Position numbers and translations under genes: made by a program. Positions 49,075-58,067 of a DNA stretch of 64,000 nucleotides are shown piece by piece. This DNA is from Vibrio crassostreae (GTDB lineage: Bacteria; Pseudomonadota; Gammaproteobacteria; Enterobacterales; Vibrionaceae), in NCBI RefSeq assembly GCF_024347415.1, contig NZ_AP025476.1, positions 124,001 through 188,000 of the forward strand, read 5' to 3'. Numbering within the stretch: the first letter of the stretch is position 1; each line of letters begins with the position of its first letter. The notes below the pieces were generated by a model. That model was given only the letters and a program-made list of their open reading frames with translations. It did no database searches and had not been told where the DNA came from.

Positions 49075-50184
49075 ATGTTCTTGAATAAAAATATCATCGT
49101 TGGTTTTGAACATCATGTTTTTACGAAGTTGTATATTGATGTACTTATTAGAAAGTGCTCGATTAGAGAAGAAGATATCATATTAATATCTTTGTCTGAA
49201 AATGTTCAGGGGACTCATTTAAAAGGTACGAATGTAAAGTTGTTAAACTACTTTACTGTGGACTTAGCTGCTCTTTCTAGTTGTAAAACAATAACTGCGA
49301 TTAGCATAGGGTTAAGTAATGCCCCTTTTTTGAAGAGCCTTTTGGAACGTTCAGACGAATTTATTGACAAGTTATATATTCATTTGACAGATGATGAAGT
49401 AGCTCGTTGGCTCAAAACAATTGAAAAGCATGGTAGTTTAGTTCCAACGAGGAATAATCAGATTAATGAAGACTGCTTATTTGTCCTGAGTAAGGTTACT
49501 AACTTTATTGCGCCAGAACCCTACTTTCGCCCTTCACTTAAAACAATTCTTAAACGAAAAGACCTTAACTTTTATGATGCAAGAGATGCCTTTAAATCGA
49601 TGCCCAGTGAGCTGTGGGATGAGTTTGAAGCTATGCAATCTAAGTATGTAGAAGAAAATCGACCAGAGAAAAAAATACTAATAGGTGCAAAAGTAGACAC
49701 CTTTTCTGTGCTTGAGATTTTGTCAGTTATCTATCATTTAGGTATGTCTGGGGTTTTGAATCAACATAAGTTGTTAGTTTTTGTTAAACCTAAAAGAGTG
49801 TTCTTTAGGATAATAGTCGATGCATTTTTGGCTCTATTTAAAATCAAGTGTGTAGTTGATATTAGCTATGTCACTCCAACAAACAACATTAATTACAATG
49901 CATTGATCATGTCTTGTTCAGATATTATTTTACAAGGTCGAGGGAGCATGAGTACAGCAAGAAGCTTTGTATCTGGTGGTAATGGTAGGATACATGTAAA
50001 AGATGGTTCTCCTAATTTTATTGAGATGACAGAGGCTGAAGGGATCTCAGTTAGCGGCTATAACACTTTGGCTGAAATACCACAGAATTTTGGGAAGAAA
50101 CCTAAAGCGGCTGATAAAAATAGAGAAATAATTAAAAGTAGATTTTTACAAAAGTATCAAGTATTAAACAAGATATATAGTTAA
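49075..50184 (+). CDS. Unknown protein in the LPS core cluster
   Basis: I do not recognise this 369-residue protein. It begins directly after kdkA with AGGAAG upstream, so it is probably expressed with it. It has no signal peptide; one hydrophobic stretch occurs near residues 243-258 (FFRIIVDAFLALF). The overall alternation of strands and helices, a lysine-rich second half and SDIILQGRGSMSTA near 283 would fit a glycosyltransferase-like fold, but that is a guess. It is visibly AT-richer than its neighbours, which suggests transfer. Confidence 0.7.
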   Translation: MFLNKNIIVGFEHHVFTKLYIDVLIRKCSIREEDIILISLSENVQGTHLKGTNVKLLNYFTVDLAALSSCKTITAISIGLSNAPFLKSLLERSDEFIDKLYIHLTDDEVARWLKTIEKHGSLVPTRNNQINEDCLFVLSKVTNFIAPEPYFRPSLKTILKRKDLNFYDARDAFKSMPSELWDEFEAMQSKYVEENRPEKKILIGAKVDTFSVLEILSVIYHLGMSGVLNQHKLLVFVKPKRVFFRIIVDAFLALFKIKCVVDISYVTPTNNINYNALIMSCSDIILQGRGSMSTARSFVSGGNGRIHVKDGSPNFIEMTEAEGISVSGYNTLAEIPQNFGKKPKAADKNREIIKSRFLQKYQVLNKIYS

Positions 50185-50188
50185 TAGC

Positions 50189-51445
50189 TTATATTTTCAT
50201 AAGTGTATTGAGCAACGCCCCTCGGTTCTGCTCAACAACTTGATAAGCCGCTAAGCCTTTAGTTTTACGCAGCTCTGATTGTTTGAACAGTTGTTGGAGT
50301 TGGCCTGCGATATCTTGGCTATCTTGACAAATAACCACGGCATTGGCTTCCAGCAGTTTGTCTGTGATCTCGCTGAAGTTAAAGTAGCTAGGACCATTGA
50401 GTAAAGGTAACTGCAGTGCCGCAGGCTCTAGAAGATTGTGGCCACCCACCTTATCGCCCACAAGGCTTCCTCCCATAAAGCACACATCAGATCCGCCGAG
50501 TAATACCAACATTTCTCCCATCGTATCCGCAATATACACTTCAACATTAGAGGTGATTGGTTGCTGACTCGTTCGAGTGATGGTGTTGAATTGGTGTTGT
50601 TTAGCCAGTTCCGTCACTTCATTAAATCTCTCTGGGTGACGAGGAACAATCATCAGCAAGGTATTAGGGTTATCTTTAAGGAGCTGTTTATGAGCGTCTA
50701 AGATAACTTCATCTTCGCCTTGATGAGTGCTGGCTGCTATCCACACACTGCGTTCAAAGCCAATTTGTTCACGTAACGCTTTGCCTTTTGATACTTGTTC
50801 CGCTGTGACTTCAATATCAAACTTGATCGATCCAGTCACATGCACAGATGACCTATCTAACCCTAATCGTATAAAACGCTCAGCATCACTTGGGTATTGG
50901 CAAAGTACTTGAGACAGGTTTTTGGCTAAGAGGTCAAAAACGGCTTGGAATTTAGCATAACGCTGGCACGAGCGTTCAGATAGGCGAGCGTTGAGTACCG
51001 AAATGGGGATTCCAGCTTTCGCGACGCAGTGCAGTGTGTTTGGCCATAACTCGGTTTCCATGATTAGCATCTGTTTAGGCTGAACACTCTTCAAAAAACC
51101 TCGAATACACCAAGAAAAATCAATCGGCATGTAGCGATGCTCGACTAAATCACCGAGTTTTTCTATCTGCTCTGCACCCGTGCTGGTTGTCGTGGTAACG
51201 ATAATGGCTTGGTTTGGATTGCGTTGCTTCAGTTGCTTTATGATCGGTACGGCGGCAATCGATTCACCAACCGATACTGCGTGAATCCAGATAGGATTCT
51301 TACCTTGAGTTTGCGGTGTGATCCCGAAATGTTCTTTCCAACGCTGACCAAAACTTGGCTTTCCAGGTTTGCTCTTATAAAGCCCATACAGCAGTAGCGG
51401 AGAAGCTAATGACAATATGAGAGTATAGATAAGTCGTATAAGCAT
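50189..51445 (-). CDS. waaA: Kdo transferase WaaA (KdtA)
   Basis: Attaches Kdo from CMP-Kdo to lipid A precursor at the inner membrane. From ATG 51445 the protein is 418 residues, starting with a membrane anchor (MLIRLIYTLILSLASPLLLYG, split by family habit) and carrying WIHAVSVGESIA near 52, METELWPN near 118 and the C-terminal GGSLVGDKVGGHNLLEPAA region. A TTG ten codons upstream is not convincing. It is convergent with the unknown gene. Confidence 0.95.
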   Translation of the reverse strand: MLIRLIYTLILSLASPLLLYGLYKSKPGKPSFGQRWKEHFGITPQTQGKNPIWIHAVSVGESIAAVPIIKQLKQRNPNQAIIVTTTTSTGAEQIEKLGDLVEHRYMPIDFSWCIRGFLKSVQPKQMLIMETELWPNTLHCVAKAGIPISVLNARLSERSCQRYAKFQAVFDLLAKNLSQVLCQYPSDAERFIRLGLDRSSVHVTGSIKFDIEVTAEQVSKGKALREQIGFERSVWIAASTHQGEDEVILDAHKQLLKDNPNTLLMIVPRHPERFNEVTELAKQHQFNTITRTSQQPITSNVEVYIADTMGEMLVLLGGSDVCFMGGSLVGDKVGGHNLLEPAALQLPLLNGPSYFNFSEITDKLLEANAVVICQDSQDIAGQLQQLFKQSELRKTKGLAAYQVVEQNRGALLNTLMKI

Positions 51446-51553
51446 AAGAACAGTGACACCAGAAGGTAAAATCAATATTCAGAAGAGTATTTTCTTCAAT
51501 CTCGAAAGTAAAGAGCGTTATAATTAAATGCTTAGTTGCGCTTTCAAACGGAC

Positions 51554-52609
51554 ATGGTGAATTTTATCTCATCGCTTATGCAAACCGATCAAACCTATCG
51601 TTTCTTGCTCTACGTCGAGCAAAATTATTCATTTGCTATTCTTCGCCCATTCTATGATTACGCGAAGCAACTCGGCCATGAGGTTAAGTGGTTGCTTGTT
51701 GGTGAAGACGCTTCTGAACATCTTTTACTGGATCAAGAGCAGAGCGTCTCTTTGACAGAAGCTATTGCCTTTAATCCTTCTGCCGTTCTAGTGCCCGGTG
51801 ATCGTGTTCCAGCGTTTATTCCAGGGTTGAAGGTACAAGTATTTCATGGTTTGAACGAGAGCAAACGTGGGAACTTATACCCTGAACGTGGTCTATTTGA
51901 TTTGTATTGCACCGAAGGCCATGAAAGAACAAGCTCGCTTGAGCCGCTAGCTAAGCAGCGCGGCTATTTTCAAGTTAAAGAGACCGGGTGGCTGAAGCTC
52001 GATAGCTTGTTTAATTATCAAGCTAGTGAGAGTCGTCATGAGAGACCTCAAATTCTGTTCGCTTCCACTTTTTCGCCAAGCTTATCGTGTGCAGAGTTGG
52101 TTTATGAAGAGCTTAAGCGCCTCAGTCAATTGAGTCAGTGGCAATGGTTAGTGACTCTTCATCCGAAAATGAATCAAGAGACGAGAGCGAAATATCAAGC
52201 ACTGGAAGGGGATAACCTTCTCTTTTTCGATAATGACCGAGTGATTGAAATGCAACATCGTGCTGATGTTATGGTGTGTGACAACTCATCGATATTTCAG
52301 GAATTCTTGTTGCTCAATAAGCCTGTTGTCACGGTAAATAATCGAGACCCTCAAGCAAGCTTTATTAACATTACTCAAGCCGAGCAATTAGAGTCAGCAA
52401 TTAAGCAAGCAATGCTACCTGATGAAGAAAGAGATAACGCTATCGCTCATTACGGACCGTCAATAACACCATATTTAGATGGGCAATCCTCAGCGAGAGT
52501 TCTGAGTGCTATTACTGATGTGCTAGAAAGCGGCTGGCAAGATAACAAGCCAAAAAATTGGATTCGTAACTTTAAAATCCGTAAATCATTAAACTATTGG
52601 AAATTCTAG
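51554..52609 (+). CDS. CDP-glycerol glycerophosphotransferase-family protein
   Basis: The 351-residue protein has the family landmarks: VPAFIPGLKVQVFHGLNESK near 95-110, TLHPKM near 205 and the donor motif ADVMVCDNSSIFQEFLLLNKPVV near 240-262 (read in parts). Relatives transfer glycerol phosphate or related groups to cell-surface glycans. In an LPS core cluster it may add a phospho-polyol or a sugar; the substrate is unknown. ATG 51554 is preferred over a TTG at 51536. Confidence 0.8.
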   Translation: MVNFISSLMQTDQTYRFLLYVEQNYSFAILRPFYDYAKQLGHEVKWLLVGEDASEHLLLDQEQSVSLTEAIAFNPSAVLVPGDRVPAFIPGLKVQVFHGLNESKRGNLYPERGLFDLYCTEGHERTSSLEPLAKQRGYFQVKETGWLKLDSLFNYQASESRHERPQILFASTFSPSLSCAELVYEELKRLSQLSQWQWLVTLHPKMNQETRAKYQALEGDNLLFFDNDRVIEMQHRADVMVCDNSSIFQEFLLLNKPVVTVNNRDPQASFINITQAEQLESAIKQAMLPDEERDNAIAHYGPSITPYLDGQSSARVLSAITDVLESGWQDNKPKNWIRNFKIRKSLNYWKF

Positions 52610-52618
52610 GGCTGAATA

Positions 52619-53446
52619 ATGAGAAAACATACCCTGTCTGTCATTGTTATTACCAAGAATGAAGAAGACCGAATTGAAACTTGCCTTAAATCTGTTGTTG
52701 ATATTGCCGATGAACTGATTGTTTTAGACAGTGGTTCAACAGATGCAACCGTTGAAATATGCCAAAAATATACAGATAACGTGACAATCACAGATTGGCC
52801 TGGCTTTGGTAAGCAAAAGCAGCGAGCGCTAGATAAAGCGACATGTGATTGGGTGCTATCAATTGATGCTGACGAAGCTCTCGATAAAGAGATGAGCGAC
52901 GCTCTTGTTGAACTATTAAAACAAGATCAAATCAAACACACTGCGTACAAACTGCCTTGGGGAGTGACTCTTTATGGCACGACTCTAAAACATGGCCGCA
53001 GTGCTCGTGCAGTATTAAGACTGTTTAAGAGAGAAGGCTCTCGATATACGTTAGACGAGGTTCACGAGACCGTCGTTCCTGAGCAAGGCTCTACAGGAGT
53101 ACTGAAGGGGTTTCTTCTTCATTACACCCATCGCGATTATGGTCATGGTTTAGACAAAGCAGCGCAGTACGCTTGGCTTGGATCGCAAAAGTACCATCGC
53201 AAAGGTAAGAAATCACACGGCTTATTTTTAGCTTTATTACGTGCAATATGGACGTTCTTCCTTGTGTATATCATTCGCCGTGGCTTTATGGATGGCAGTG
53301 TCGGCTTCATTATGGCGATGACTTACGCTCAAGTGAATTTCAATAAATACGTCGGTTTGTGGATTCTTGAAAACCGCTCAGATGACCGCTCAGATGACCG
53401 CTCAGATGACCGCTCAGATGACCGCTCAAACGACCAGGCCAAATAG
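52619..53446 (+). CDS. WaaE-like GT2 glycosyltransferase with repeated C-terminal tail
   Basis: Predicted LPS core beta-glycosyltransferase of the WaaE/KdtX type. The 275-residue protein has the GT-A start LSVIVITKNEEDRIETCL, the DSGSTDAT nucleotide-binding stretch near 40, the metal-binding DADEA near 83 and a GFLLHYTHRDYGH region near 163. The C-terminus is hydrophobic, then a tail made of RSDD units encoded by a 12-base tandem repeat. It starts nine bases after the previous gene. Confidence 0.88.
   Translation: MRKHTLSVIVITKNEEDRIETCLKSVVDIADELIVLDSGSTDATVEICQKYTDNVTITDWPGFGKQKQRALDKATCDWVLSIDADEALDKEMSDALVELLKQDQIKHTAYKLPWGVTLYGTTLKHGRSARAVLRLFKREGSRYTLDEVHETVVPEQGSTGVLKGFLLHYTHRDYGHGLDKAAQYAWLGSQKYHRKGKKSHGLFLALLRAIWTFFLVYIIRRGFMDGSVGFIMAMTYAQVNFNKYVGLWILENRSDDRSDDRSDDRSDDRSNDQAK
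53375..53434 (+). repeat. 12-base tandem repeat at the end of the GT2 gene
   Basis: Four exact copies of CGCTCAGATGAC and a fifth diverged copy CGCTCAAACGAC. Each unit encodes RSDD in the GT2 frame, so gain or loss of copies keeps the frame. In another frame each unit carries an ATG in phase with the next gene. Confidence 0.95.
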
Positions 53447-53456
53447 GAACCGAGAG

Positions 53457-54536
53457 ATGAAGATTTTAGTTTGTGCATCTTACTTACATGCATGGAATAG
53501 TTTGCGTCCAGAAGCTGCGATTTTTATAGAGCTTGCGCGTCAAGGTCACCAAGTCACTATCATGACCCAAGGTGAGTCTGAGCATGTATCAAAGCTAGAA
53601 GAGTGCGGTATTCGAGTCGTTGATGGTTACCCAAAGCGTAAAGTTTGTTTTGACACCATTAAAAAGATTCGCCACGAGCTGAAAACGCATGATTACGACA
53701 TCTGCTATGCTTTCAACTCAAAAACGATACCTAATGCGGCGTTTGCGTGTATTGGTTTCAACGTTAAATTAGTTGTTTATCGAGGCACTACTGGCGGGTT
53801 ATATCGACATGATCCAAGTGCTTATCTAACTCAGCTCCACCCCCGAGTAGATGGCATAGTTTGTGTTTCTGAAGCGGTTCGACAAGATGTGGTGAAGCGT
53901 GTTTGGAAGAACAAAGATAACGTTGTTACCATATACAAAGGGCATGAATTGGATTGGTATAAAGTACCACCAACCGAGCGTTCTGAGTTTGGTTTGAATG
54001 AAGATGATGTCGTCGCGATTACTGCAGCGCACGTAAGGCCAAGTAAGGGCATCTCTGTCTTACTTGAGGCGACCAAATACATTACTGCACCGAACTTCCA
54101 TTTGATCTTAGCGGGCAGCGGCTACGAGCCTCATTTTGATGAGATGAAAGCAAGCCCTATGAGTGAGCGCATTCACTACATTGGTCATCGTACTGACATC
54201 CCTTCAATCATGTGTATGGCTGATTTTCAAGTTCAGCCATCGATTAGCGGAGAAGGGCTACCACGCACGATTGTCGAAGCGATGGCAAATGGCACAACCT
54301 CAGTAGTGACAACTACCGGTGGCGCTCCTGAACTCGTTGTAGATGGCGAGACTGGTTATATTGTCCCGACTGGTGACGCCAAGGCGTTAGGGGAGGCTAT
54401 GGACAAGCTCGCACAAGATAAGGCAAAGTGCACAACAATGAGTGAAGCGGCTAAGAAGCGCCTAGATGAAAGCTTTAGTTCACGAGTGACAGTGAAGAAG
54501 CACCTGGAGTTTTTTGAGAAGTTGCTTAAGCAGTAA
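53457..54536 (+). CDS. GT4-family glycosyltransferase
   Basis: Predicted retaining glycosyltransferase for LPS. The 359-residue protein has two Rossmann domains; the C-terminal one carries the donor-binding motif SGEGLPRTIVEAMANG near residues 264-279 and GAPELVVDG. ATG 53457 has GAGAG just upstream and follows the GT2 stop by ten bases. The frame stays open through the tandem repeat to 53367, so alternative starts exist. The substrate is unknown. Confidence 0.9.
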   Translation: MKILVCASYLHAWNSLRPEAAIFIELARQGHQVTIMTQGESEHVSKLEECGIRVVDGYPKRKVCFDTIKKIRHELKTHDYDICYAFNSKTIPNAAFACIGFNVKLVVYRGTTGGLYRHDPSAYLTQLHPRVDGIVCVSEAVRQDVVKRVWKNKDNVVTIYKGHELDWYKVPPTERSEFGLNEDDVVAITAAHVRPSKGISVLLEATKYITAPNFHLILAGSGYEPHFDEMKASPMSERIHYIGHRTDIPSIMCMADFQVQPSISGEGLPRTIVEAMANGTTSVVTTTGGAPELVVDGETGYIVPTGDAKALGEAMDKLAQDKAKCTTMSEAAKKRLDESFSSRVTVKKHLEFFEKLLKQ

Positions 54537-54549
54537 TATAAAGTGAAGA

Positions 54550-54569
54550 GGGCTGTTTAGCCCTTTTTG
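54550..54569 (+). terminator. Terminator of the core glycosyltransferase genes
   Basis: AGGGCT pairs with AGCCCT around GTTT, followed by TTTTTG. It overlaps the 3' end of the convergent legF gene, so it does double duty as coding DNA. Confidence 0.75.
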
Positions 54570-55249
54570 TTCATAAAAAACTCGGCAAGCTCAAAATCTA
54601 ATTGTTGGTCAATATCAAAAGAAACTCGATTTTCCATCACGTAGGCAAAGGATTTTTCCGTGTATTTAATTTCACCATACTCCATAAGCTTTCGAGCATC
54701 GAAGATATAAATAGCCCCATTGAATCGGTAAAAATCACCGCAATCTTGAGAGCGCTTTAATGCTTCAGGGCGAATAAAGTCTCCCATTGTGCCATCTTCT
54801 GGAAGCGTGTTAGCCCAAAGTGGTGGGTGTTCACATGGTGTAACGGAAACTACGGAGAAAGCCTGTTTTTCAATGAACAGATCCAATGCTTCATCGATAT
54901 GTTGAGCGGTTCGCAATGGAGATGTTGGTTGAAGCAGTACAATTATATCTACGTCACGTCCAAATTTTTCTAACGTATAAGTTAGAACACTCTCTGTCGT
55001 TGCTGTATCCGATGCTAAGTGGTCTGGTCTTAGTTCTGGAACATCGACACCAAATAGGGAGGAGGCATCCGCTATCTCCTGATCATCTGTGCTAACGAAT
55101 ACTTGATCAACATACTTACTCTTTTTGGCTGCATCAATTGACCACCCAATTAATGGTTTTCCAGCTAAAGGCAGCACGTTCTTTCTTGGTAGTCGTTTGC
55201 TGCCACCGCGGGCAGGGATAATCGCCAATACTCTTTTAGTGTCAATCAT
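54557..55249 (-). CDS. legF: CMP-nonulosonic acid cytidylyltransferase, LegF/NeuA type
   Basis: Activates a nonulosonic acid with CTP, the last step before transfer. The 230-residue protein has the family start LAIIPARGGSKRLPRKN (CTP-binding), a QPTSPLRT motif near 107 and a C-terminal DIDQQLDFELAE, which is more like the legionaminic acid group than true NeuA. The start TAATG overlaps the ptmE stop by one base. Last gene of the minus-strand operon. Confidence 0.88.
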   Translation of the reverse strand: MIDTKRVLAIIPARGGSKRLPRKNVLPLAGKPLIGWSIDAAKKSKYVDQVFVSTDDQEIADASSLFGVDVPELRPDHLASDTATTESVLTYTLEKFGRDVDIIVLLQPTSPLRTAQHIDEALDLFIEKQAFSVVSVTPCEHPPLWANTLPEDGTMGDFIRPEALKRSQDCGDFYRFNGAIYIFDARKLMEYGEIKYTEKSFAYVMENRVSFDIDQQLDFELAEFFMNKKG

Positions 55250-56316
55250 TAGAACATCTCTAAGCTATGGATATCAGCCTGCGCTCGATTGAAATCGTCC
55301 ATGCGGCCAATATCTAACCAATACTCGTGGATTGGAAACATCAATACATTGTTGCGTTTATTCATGTGTTGCTCTAACAACGTAGGCATATCTATACGGT
55401 GATTTTTTGGCACAGAATCAATAACTTGAGGTGAAACTACATAAATACCAGCATTCACGAAAAAACGTTGTATTGGTTTTTCGACCATACTCGTTATTTT
55501 GTTTCCTTCTCCATTTATTACACCGTAAGGGATTTGATAGTCGTATTCACGGACACACATTGTTGCATCAGCATTATTGTCTATATGAAATTCTAACAAG
55601 CGTTGAAAATCTACCTTTGTTAGAACATCTCCATTAATCATAATGAGAGGTAAATCTTTAGGTAGGTCGTCAGGTAATAAGCCTAATGCGCCACCTGTTC
55701 CTAGCGGTTCATTCTCATGGACGTAGGTGATGTTAATGCCTAAATCACTACCATCGCCAAAGTGGTTTTGAATTTGTTCAGGCATATAATGCGTAGAGAT
55801 ATAAAAGTTAACGAAACCCGCTTTAGTAAAGCTTCGTATCACCGTTTCAAGAATTGGTTTATCACCGATCTTTAGCATCGGTTTGGGGCAGCTATCTGTC
55901 AGAGGTTTCAAACGGGTACCAAAACCTCCAGCCATAATAAAGACTGGGTTTTGATAACTTGGTTTGTTTACTAGAGCGCGGTGAAGAGTTTCGAGGCCAA
56001 CTAATTTCCCGTCATCAACGATAGGAATGAACAAGATATCGAGCTTATTCATTTCCTCAATTAGGTGACCTCTTGAATTTAGTGATGTTGCTGTTACTGG
56101 TGACGAGTTCATTACATCAGATACAGGAGTATTAAGGCCCTTGCCCGATAATAGCCCTCGACGAATATCCCCATCTGTGACTACACCTAACAAGGTGTGC
56201 AAGCCATCAACGACCAATGCTCCACGGAGTGCTTCTGAATCTATAATTTGTAACGCATCTTTAAGTGTTGCTGACGGTGACAAGATGGCTTTTTTCCAAC
56301 TATTAATCATTTCCAA
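55249..56316 (-). CDS. ptmE: CBS-domain nucleotidyltransferase, PtmE type
   Basis: In Campylobacter PtmE makes GDP-glucosamine from glucosamine-1-phosphate as the entry to legionaminic acid. The 355-residue protein has two CBS domains (residues about 1-115) and an N-terminal-type nucleotidyltransferase domain with MAGGFGTRLKPLT near 128 and MINGDVLTKVDF near 222. This combined layout is a marker for the legionaminic pathway. It overlaps the acetyltransferase gene by 14 bases. Confidence 0.88.
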   Translation of the reverse strand: MEMINSWKKAILSPSATLKDALQIIDSEALRGALVVDGLHTLLGVVTDGDIRRGLLSGKGLNTPVSDVMNSSPVTATSLNSRGHLIEEMNKLDILFIPIVDDGKLVGLETLHRALVNKPSYQNPVFIMAGGFGTRLKPLTDSCPKPMLKIGDKPILETVIRSFTKAGFVNFYISTHYMPEQIQNHFGDGSDLGINITYVHENEPLGTGGALGLLPDDLPKDLPLIMINGDVLTKVDFQRLLEFHIDNNADATMCVREYDYQIPYGVINGEGNKITSMVEKPIQRFFVNAGIYVVSPQVIDSVPKNHRIDMPTLLEQHMNKRNNVLMFPIHEYWLDIGRMDDFNRAQADIHSLEMF

Positions 56317-56962
56317 CCCACTTAGTTTCCTGATTTAGTTTAGCGAAAGTAATTGTGTGCGAGTCAACGTCTTTAACAATGGTGCTGCCCGCCCCTACAA
56401 TACAGCCTTTACCCAACTCAATACCCTGAATTACTGTCGACCCGGCTCCAACATATACATTGTCATGGGTTTTAACGTGTCCACAAAGTGTTGCTCGAGG
56501 AGCAATATGATTGTGCTGACCAATAATACAATCATGCTCAACGAGAGCTGCTGTATTAATGATGCTATGGGCTCCTATCTCAACACCTGCCTGCACTACG
56601 GCTTGAGTTAGAATTTGAGAGCCTTCAGCTAGAGAAACAAAACTTGATACATGAGCTGTTGGCGCAATAACGGTCTCAAATCGATAACCCAACTGGCTAA
56701 AATAGATTCCAACTTTCTCTCGCAATGAAGACTTAGGCATCATGCCAATACCATTTACCAACAGAACATCACTTGGTGAGTACTCCGTTATATCAGCGTC
56801 TTCTAAGAGTTGAGTAAGTCCCACGAAAACATCACGTTGAGTTATGTCATCTGGGCTAATAACTGCAATAATTTCTCGTCCTTTCTCCAACAAAATATCG
56901 GTTAACACGCTAGCATGCCCACCGCCACCAATCATTACAATGGGAAGTTCAAGGTTACTCAA
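56303..56962 (-). CDS. NeuD/LegH-like sugar O- or N-acetyltransferase
   Basis: The 219-residue protein has an N-terminal Rossmann-like part (VMIGGGGHASVLTDIL) and a left-handed beta-helix of hexapeptide repeats (about residues 100-200; for example IGAHSIINTAALVEHDCIIG). Relatives acetylate the 4-amino sugar in legionaminic acid synthesis (LegH/PglD) or O-acetylate sialic acid (NeuD). Given the operon, a LegH role is likely. The start overlaps legI by 8 bases. Confidence 0.85.
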   Translation of the reverse strand: MSNLELPIVMIGGGGHASVLTDILLEKGREIIAVISPDDITQRDVFVGLTQLLEDADITEYSPSDVLLVNGIGMMPKSSLREKVGIYFSQLGYRFETVIAPTAHVSSFVSLAEGSQILTQAVVQAGVEIGAHSIINTAALVEHDCIIGQHNHIAPRATLCGHVKTHDNVYVGAGSTVIQGIELGKGCIVGAGSTIVKDVDSHTITFAKLNQETKWVGND

Positions 56963-58028
56963 CGATTAGATCCCCTGCTTGATATGGCTTACTTGCTGTT
57001 TTTCCCAAAAGCTCCCACAACTTATAAGGGGACATACCTGAGCCCGGGCGCTTTATCACTAAATTTTCCATGTTAAAGGTTTCCCCAACAGAGATTGGTT
57101 TTGCTGCGACTAAGCTTTTACGAGCTACTGCCTTGTTTTTAACCTCAGAAACCGTGGGGCTCTTAACATTAGTACCAAGCGCGACTTCAACCTGGCGAAT
57201 AGCATCGATCATAGCTTTGAGTTCACCTGGTTCCAAAGAAGCTTTGTGGTCTGGCCCTTCCATGGTTTTATCAAGGGTAAAATGTTTTTCGATTAATACT
57301 GCCCCACGCGCTACAGCAGCGATTGGAATAGTTATTCCCTCACTGTGATCTGAATAGCCTGACGCTAAATCAAATGCTAGGCCTAGTGTGTCCATTGCTT
57401 TCAGATTAATTTCTTCCATTGGCGCTGGATATTCAGTTGTACAATGTAAGATAGTCACTTTTTCTTTAAGCAACCTCTGCCCTTCATTCGAGGCATAAGC
57501 TTGTTGGAAAGCCAGAATACTGGGTTGTTTGTCATCGTCAGTAAGATAACCGAATGCTATAACCCCAAGTACGGACTCAACTTCTGCCAATGTAGCCATA
57601 CCTGTAGAAACAATAAGATCACAACCAGTACGTGCATGCTCTAAAACAAGAGGCGCGTTTGTGATCTCACCTGAGGGGATCTTTAATCGCTTGAGACCGA
57701 GTTCGTTCACCAAAAAATCTAAGCTTTCAGAATCAAAAGCAGTAGAGAGGAATTCAATCCCAAGTTTATTGCAGTGGGCAACCAGTTGATGGTGTACTTC
57801 ATACGATAATTCTAGGCGACTTAGCATAGCCAACTGAGATTCTTGCTTTTGTGTGTTCGCTACTTGATAGTCAGCTTTCTTTGCCGACTCTGTGACCAAG
57901 TTCTTCGCTTTAAAGGTTTGAAACTTAACAATGTCAGCACCTGCTTGATAAGCAGCTTCCACTAATTCAAAGGCGAGCTTATCATTCCCATTATGGTTAA
58001 CACCTGCTTCAGCAATTATTAATGTCAT
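56955..58028 (-). CDS. legI: Nonulosonic acid synthase, LegI/NeuB type
   Basis: Condenses a six-carbon diacetamido sugar with phosphoenolpyruvate to the nine-carbon acid. The 357-residue protein has a TIM-barrel start (IIAEAGVNHNGNDKLAFEL), the KIPSGEITN and STGM motifs, GYSDHSEG near 222, EKHFTLDKTMEGPDHK near 243 and a C-terminal antifreeze-like SAF domain (ARKSLVAAKPISVGE). All catalytic motifs are present. Confidence 0.92.
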   Translation of the reverse strand: MTLIIAEAGVNHNGNDKLAFELVEAAYQAGADIVKFQTFKAKNLVTESAKKADYQVANTQKQESQLAMLSRLELSYEVHHQLVAHCNKLGIEFLSTAFDSESLDFLVNELGLKRLKIPSGEITNAPLVLEHARTGCDLIVSTGMATLAEVESVLGVIAFGYLTDDDKQPSILAFQQAYASNEGQRLLKEKVTILHCTTEYPAPMEEINLKAMDTLGLAFDLASGYSDHSEGITIPIAAVARGAVLIEKHFTLDKTMEGPDHKASLEPGELKAMIDAIRQVEVALGTNVKSPTVSEVKNKAVARKSLVAAKPISVGETFNMENLVIKRPGSGMSPYKLWELLGKTASKPYQAGDLIVE

Positions 58029-58067
58029 AGAGTCTCTTTTTGTATTTGTTCTCGATCTATAAAGGAA

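Noticed and set aside
53375..53434. CRISPR-like repeat
   Set aside because: The 12-base units are adjacent with no spacers and lie in coding sequence.
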